Both the position numbers and the translations under genes were made by a program. A stretch of 23,679 nt of DNA from a virus, in IMG/VR virus record IMGVR_UViG_3300017763_000193, positions 1-23,679 of that record; one strand, 5' to 3'. Every line of letters begins with the position of its first letter. Within the stretch, counting starts at the first letter, position 1. The notes below the pieces were generated by a model. That model saw nothing but the letters and a program-made list of their open reading frames with translations, was not told the origin of the DNA and ran no database searches. Of the stretch, positions 22,246 to 23,679 are shown piece by piece.

Positions 22246-22572
22246 TCACTCATCCTTTGCCCTCACCAGTATTTCTATAGATTTATCGTTTGTAAATTGT
22301 AGCTCTAAAGTTTCTCCAACATTAACGTGCTTCTTCCAGTCCTTGAAGGAAACACGAGGGTCACCTCTGCCTTTGGTCTTAAACAATTTGATAACTGTAT
22401 CGGAAACATGAGTGAACATAGGTTTGAGGTATTGCATATCACTGTCTTCCATATGCCACTCAGCAATAAACTCTCCTTCATCCTTTCCAAAGTGCTCCAT
22501 GAAGAATTGTCGTACAACCTTGTTAGCATCAATACAGGACTTGTCGTACATGGTTTGTGTAATAGTAATCAT
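22246..22572 (-). CDS. 108-aa early protein of unknown function
   Basis: The start MITITQTMYDKSCIDANKVV overlaps the stop of the 88-aa gene (ATGA), and GGAG lies 8 nt ahead. The product is acidic in the middle (GKDEGEFIAEWHMEDSD), then basic (KTKGRGDPRVSFKDWKKHVN), and ends with a beta-like stretch (LELQFTNDKSIEILVRAKDE). It is soluble, with no membrane segment. I recognise no family. It belongs to a tight three-gene early cluster and, like other T7-type early genes, may target host functions, which is inference. Confidence 0.7.
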   Translation of the reverse strand: MITITQTMYDKSCIDANKVVRQFFMEHFGKDEGEFIAEWHMEDSDMQYLKPMFTHVSDTVIKLFKTKGRGDPRVSFKDWKKHVNVGETLELQFTNDKSIEILVRAKDE

Positions 22573-22835
22573 AGTCTAGTCTCCCTTTGTCTAAGTAAGG
22601 CATCAAAGCCTTCTGGTTTTGCCAACGGAACATGATAGTAAGTGTCCCACGCAATGGTCTTCCTACAGTTCTTCTTCTGGTCAAAGATAGGTGTCTTGGT
22701 CTGCCCAAGTAGTTCAGCTAACTCTAGACAGTTCTTCTGACTCTCAAAGGTAATCATGTGGTGAATCATTTGGTCACTCATTATGTCAGGCTGAGTGATG
22801 AGCCAGAGAGTGTAGAAGACAGATTTAACAGTCAT
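22569..22835 (-). CDS. 88-aa early protein of unknown function
   Basis: It starts MTVKSVFYTLWLITQPDIMS at an ATG 9 nt after the preceding stop, with AGG about 8 nt upstream, and its stop overlaps the next start. An N-terminal hydrophobic run (SVFYTLWLI) is too short for a clear membrane helix. The middle (HHMITFESQKNCLELAELLG) and the segment with CRKTIAWDTYYHVPLA look like an alpha/beta fold with two Cys residues (34 and 57). The codons for TYYHVP lie in a 16-bp sequence repeated in the upstream intergenic region. The family is not recognised. Confidence 0.7.
   Translation of the reverse strand: MTVKSVFYTLWLITQPDIMSDQMIHHMITFESQKNCLELAELLGQTKTPIFDQKKNCRKTIAWDTYYHVPLAKPEGFDALLRQRETRL
22625..22640. 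repeat. 16-bp direct repeat, copy A (within the 88-aa gene)
   Basis: ACGGAACATGATAGTA here is identical to the sequence at 23183-23198, 558 bp away and in the same orientation. The flanks diverge on both sides. Here it encodes part of TYYHVP on the minus strand. Confidence 0.6.
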
Positions 22836-22844
22836 TCTTGTAAC

Positions 22845-23030
22845 CTAATGGCTTGGTTCATAAAGTTCTCCTTCATCAATTTTCTTTTTGTAGTCTTCTG
22901 CTAGTTTCTTAAATAGTTCTGCCTCTTTAGTATTGCCTTCCCATTCAGCGTCATATTGTTTTTGTCTGGTTTCTTTATAGGCAACTGTGAGGTCTGTTAG
23001 TATTCTGCTTATGTCACGTTCATGAATCAT
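22845..23030 (-). CDS. 61-aa charged helical early protein
   Basis: I start at the ATG at 23030 (MIHERDISRILTDLTVAYKE), with GGAG 8 nt upstream; a TTG 30 nt earlier has no ribosome site. The rest (TRQKQYDAEWEGNTKEAELF, then KKLAEDYKKKIDEGELYEPS) is highly charged and predicted mostly helical, possibly coiled coil. It is the first gene after the early regulatory gap and probably starts the operon of three early genes. No family is recognised. Confidence 0.7.
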   Translation of the reverse strand: MIHERDISRILTDLTVAYKETRQKQYDAEWEGNTKEAELFKKLAEDYKKKIDEGELYEPSH

Positions 23031-23069
23031 ATAAACTGCTCCGATAAAATAGTTAAGCAATATATTATT

Positions 23070-23097
23070 AAAATATACAAAATTAATTCTCTGTCAA
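23070..23097 (-). promoter_or_regulatory. Leftward sigma70-like promoter for the early gene cluster
   Basis: Read leftward there is a perfect -35 box TTGACA (23097-23092), a 16-bp spacer and TATTTT (23075-23070) in very AT-rich DNA, about 40 bp before the first early ATG at 23030. Such a host-type promoter is expected for T7-like early genes, which are read by host RNA polymerase before the phage enzyme is made. Confidence 0.55.
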
Positions 23098-23119
23098 CTG
23101 GACTATTCATTTTATTTAT

Positions 23120-23151
23120 TTGACACCCCTATCTTAGTTTTGTGGTAAATT
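23120..23151 (+). promoter_or_regulatory. Possible rightward promoter diverging from the early promoter
   Basis: A perfect TTGACA at 23120-23125 lies back to back with the leftward -35 box, 22 bp apart. The best -10 candidate, TAATTT-like TAAATT at 23146-23151, has a long 20-bp spacer, so this is weak. If active it would make a rightward RNA of about 150 nt ending at the hairpin at 23276-23299, the only plus-strand transcript in the window. Confidence 0.22.
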
Positions 23152-23182
23152 GTAGAAATAAAAGAAAGAAGAAAAAGTGGGG

Positions 23183-23198
23183 ACGGAACATGATAGTA
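23183..23198. repeat. 16-bp direct repeat, copy B (intergenic)
   Basis: Identical to 22625-22640. On the minus strand the local reading SYYHVPSP resembles TYYHVPLA of the 88-aa protein, but the frame has no start codon, so this may be a fragment of a duplicated gene or a short protein-binding repeat. Confidence 0.6.
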
Positions 23199-23232
23199 GC
23201 TGACACCCTTCTGCACGATTTGAAGTCCAGTT

Positions 23233-23251
23233 GATAATGATTCTCATTTGC
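23233..23251. promoter_or_regulatory. Fur-box-like palindrome
   Basis: GATAATGATTCTCATTTGC matches the 19-bp Fur consensus GATAATGATAATCATTATC at 15 positions. In the 7-1-7 view, TGATAAT-G-ATTCTCA matches 13 of 14. It lies between the leftward terminator and the early promoter region. No iron gene is nearby. Binding by host Fur is an inference. Confidence 0.4.
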
Positions 23252-23268
23252 AAGTAGATTTTAGACAC

Positions 23269-23299
23269 AAAAAAACCTTACTAAAATTAATCAGTAAGG
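23269..23299 (-). terminator. Intrinsic terminator after the 90-aa gene
   Basis: On the minus strand CCTTACT and AGTAAGG form a perfect 7-bp stem with a 10-nt loop, followed by seven T residues. It lies 37 bp past the stop of the 90-aa gene. On the plus strand the stem is followed by CTCTTTT, so it may also act weakly in the rightward direction. Confidence 0.88.
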
Positions 23300-23320
23300 C
23301 TCTTTTAAATTAGATGTATT

Positions 23321-23330
23321 AGTGGATAGT
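23321..23330 (-). promoter_or_regulatory. ACTATCCACT element between the 90-aa gene and its terminator
   Basis: This is an exact copy of the repeated 10-bp element, reading leftward, 5 bp after the stop of the 90-aa gene and 22 bp before the terminator stem. If it is a phage promoter, its RNA would meet the terminator at once, so the terminator may act mainly on host polymerase. Confidence 0.55.
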
Positions 23331-23335
23331 TGAAG

Positions 23336-23608
23336 CTAATTTAAATCAGTGAGTATTATTTCACCTGAACTAATTTTCTTTTCTATTTCTTTAGTTGTCA
23401 TATTTAAATATTTATTTCGATATCTTGAGGTAGTCACTGAATAATCATACCTGTTTTTATCTAGATAAATATTTCCTTCGTTATCTCTTTTAGCAATAAT
23501 TGTTTGATAACTCTGAAAATATTGTGCTTCCTCAGTCCAGATTAAAAATTGATTGGCAACTTTGTTTCCGTTACTGCTTGTCATGTTTGTCACTGTTGGA
23601 GCTTTCAT
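23336..23608 (-). CDS. 90-aa conserved phage-type protein (DUF8033-like)
   Basis: I start at the ATG at 23608 (MKAPTVTNMTSSNGNKVANQ), with AGGA 6 nt upstream; a GTG 42 nt earlier has no site. The body reads FLIWTEEAQYFQSYQTIIA, then IYLDKNRYDYSVTTSRYRNK, and ends EKKISSGEIILTDLN. The pattern N-x-VANQF-x-I, F-x-SY-x-x-IA, D-x-x-x-x-DYS-x-TT-x-x-Y is one I recall from small proteins widespread in phages and plasmids (DUF8033-like). The function is unknown. It is the most upstream gene in the window and has its own terminator, so it may be expressed separately from the rest. Confidence 0.75.
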   Translation of the reverse strand: MKAPTVTNMTSSNGNKVANQFLIWTEEAQYFQSYQTIIAKRDNEGNIYLDKNRYDYSVTTSRYRNKYLNMTTKEIEKKISSGEIILTDLN

Positions 23609-23640
23609 TCTAATTCCTTTCATTAAGATTATAAAAAAAT

Positions 23641-23677
23641 AACTACCCACTGTTTAAGTATGCCACAGTGGATAGTT
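23641..23677. repeat. Inverted repeat containing the ACTATCCACT element
   Basis: AACTACCCACTG (23641-23652) and CAGTGGATAGTT (23666-23677) are inverted copies with one mismatch in 12, separated by 13 bp. The right arm is the leftward element; the left arm is an opposed near-copy. It lies 33 bp upstream of the 90-aa start, at the window edge. Confidence 0.65.
23667..23676 (-). promoter_or_regulatory. ACTATCCACT element upstream of the 90-aa gene
   Basis: This is an exact copy of the repeated element reading leftward, 59 bp before the ATG of the 90-aa gene, and forms the right arm of the inverted repeat at 23641-23677. Confidence 0.55.
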
Positions 23678-23679
23678 AA

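Larger units (their letters stand above)
23031..23335. other. Early regulatory gap without genes (305 bp)
   Basis: No convincing gene lies here. It holds a leftward TTGACA promoter candidate, a rightward TTGACA box, copy B of the 16-bp repeat, a Fur-box-like palindrome, a terminator and one ACTATCCACT element. CAACTGGAC (23096-23104) recurs inverted as GTCCAGTTG (23225-23233), and TGACACCC occurs twice (23121 and 23201). A 14-codon rightward frame (MIVADTLLHDLKSS) starts at 23190 after GGGGACGG; it is too short to call. Confidence 0.6.

Noticed and set aside
1-23679. CRISPR array, rRNA, tRNA or insertion sequence
   Set aside because: I saw no regularly spaced repeats, no tRNA-like cloverleaf and no transposase or terminal inverted repeats.

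Overview
The window is a single leftward (minus-strand) gene series from a T7-like podovirus (Autographiviridae type). Single-subunit RNA polymerase, gp2.5-like SSB, endonuclease I, T7-type amidase, primase-helicase, family A DNA polymerase, 5'-3' exonuclease, portal, scaffold, capsid, tubular tail proteins and internal virion proteins follow each other in T7 order when read from high to low coordinates. AT-rich DNA, an integrase, a class II ribonucleotide reductase, a MazG-like hydrolase and a DUF3310 protein in a T7 backbone resemble marine phages (pelagiphage and cyanopodovirus relatives). The host cannot be fixed from sequence alone. The genome is incomplete: the gp15-like gene runs off the left edge, and gp16, tail fibre and terminase lie outside.

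Early/lysogeny region (about 23679-20590): a 90-aa protein, a terminator, a roughly 300-bp regulatory gap (consensus TTGACA boxes, Fur-box-like palindrome, 16-bp repeat), three small unknown genes (61, 88, 108 aa), a 78-aa ORF, a MarR-like winged-helix protein and a tyrosine recombinase. Replication region (20400-11150): RNA polymerase, a strong RNA hairpin, a 41-aa ORF, SSB, endonuclease I, amidase, primase-helicase, MazG-like protein, DNA polymerase, PD-(D/E)XK-like protein, exonuclease, DUF3310 protein and RNR. Virion region (9443-1): a 68-aa protein, gp7.3-like protein, portal, 52-aa protein, scaffold, hairpin, capsid, strong terminator, HNH protein, tail tubular A and B, GNAT-like protein (gp13 position), gp14-like and gp15-like proteins.

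Genes are packed with 1-17 nt overlaps and good Shine-Dalgarno sequences, implying long coupled transcripts. The most informative non-coding signal is a 10-bp element, ACTATCCACT on the coding strand, repeated in intergenic gaps and upstream of transcription blocks; it is a candidate promoter core for this phage's own RNA polymerase. Other points of interest are a probable RNase III-type hairpin next to a tiny ORF after the polymerase gene, a capsid-distal terminator matching the position of T7 Tphi, a reduced thioredoxin-binding segment in the DNA polymerase, and a Fur-box-like site in the early regulatory gap.
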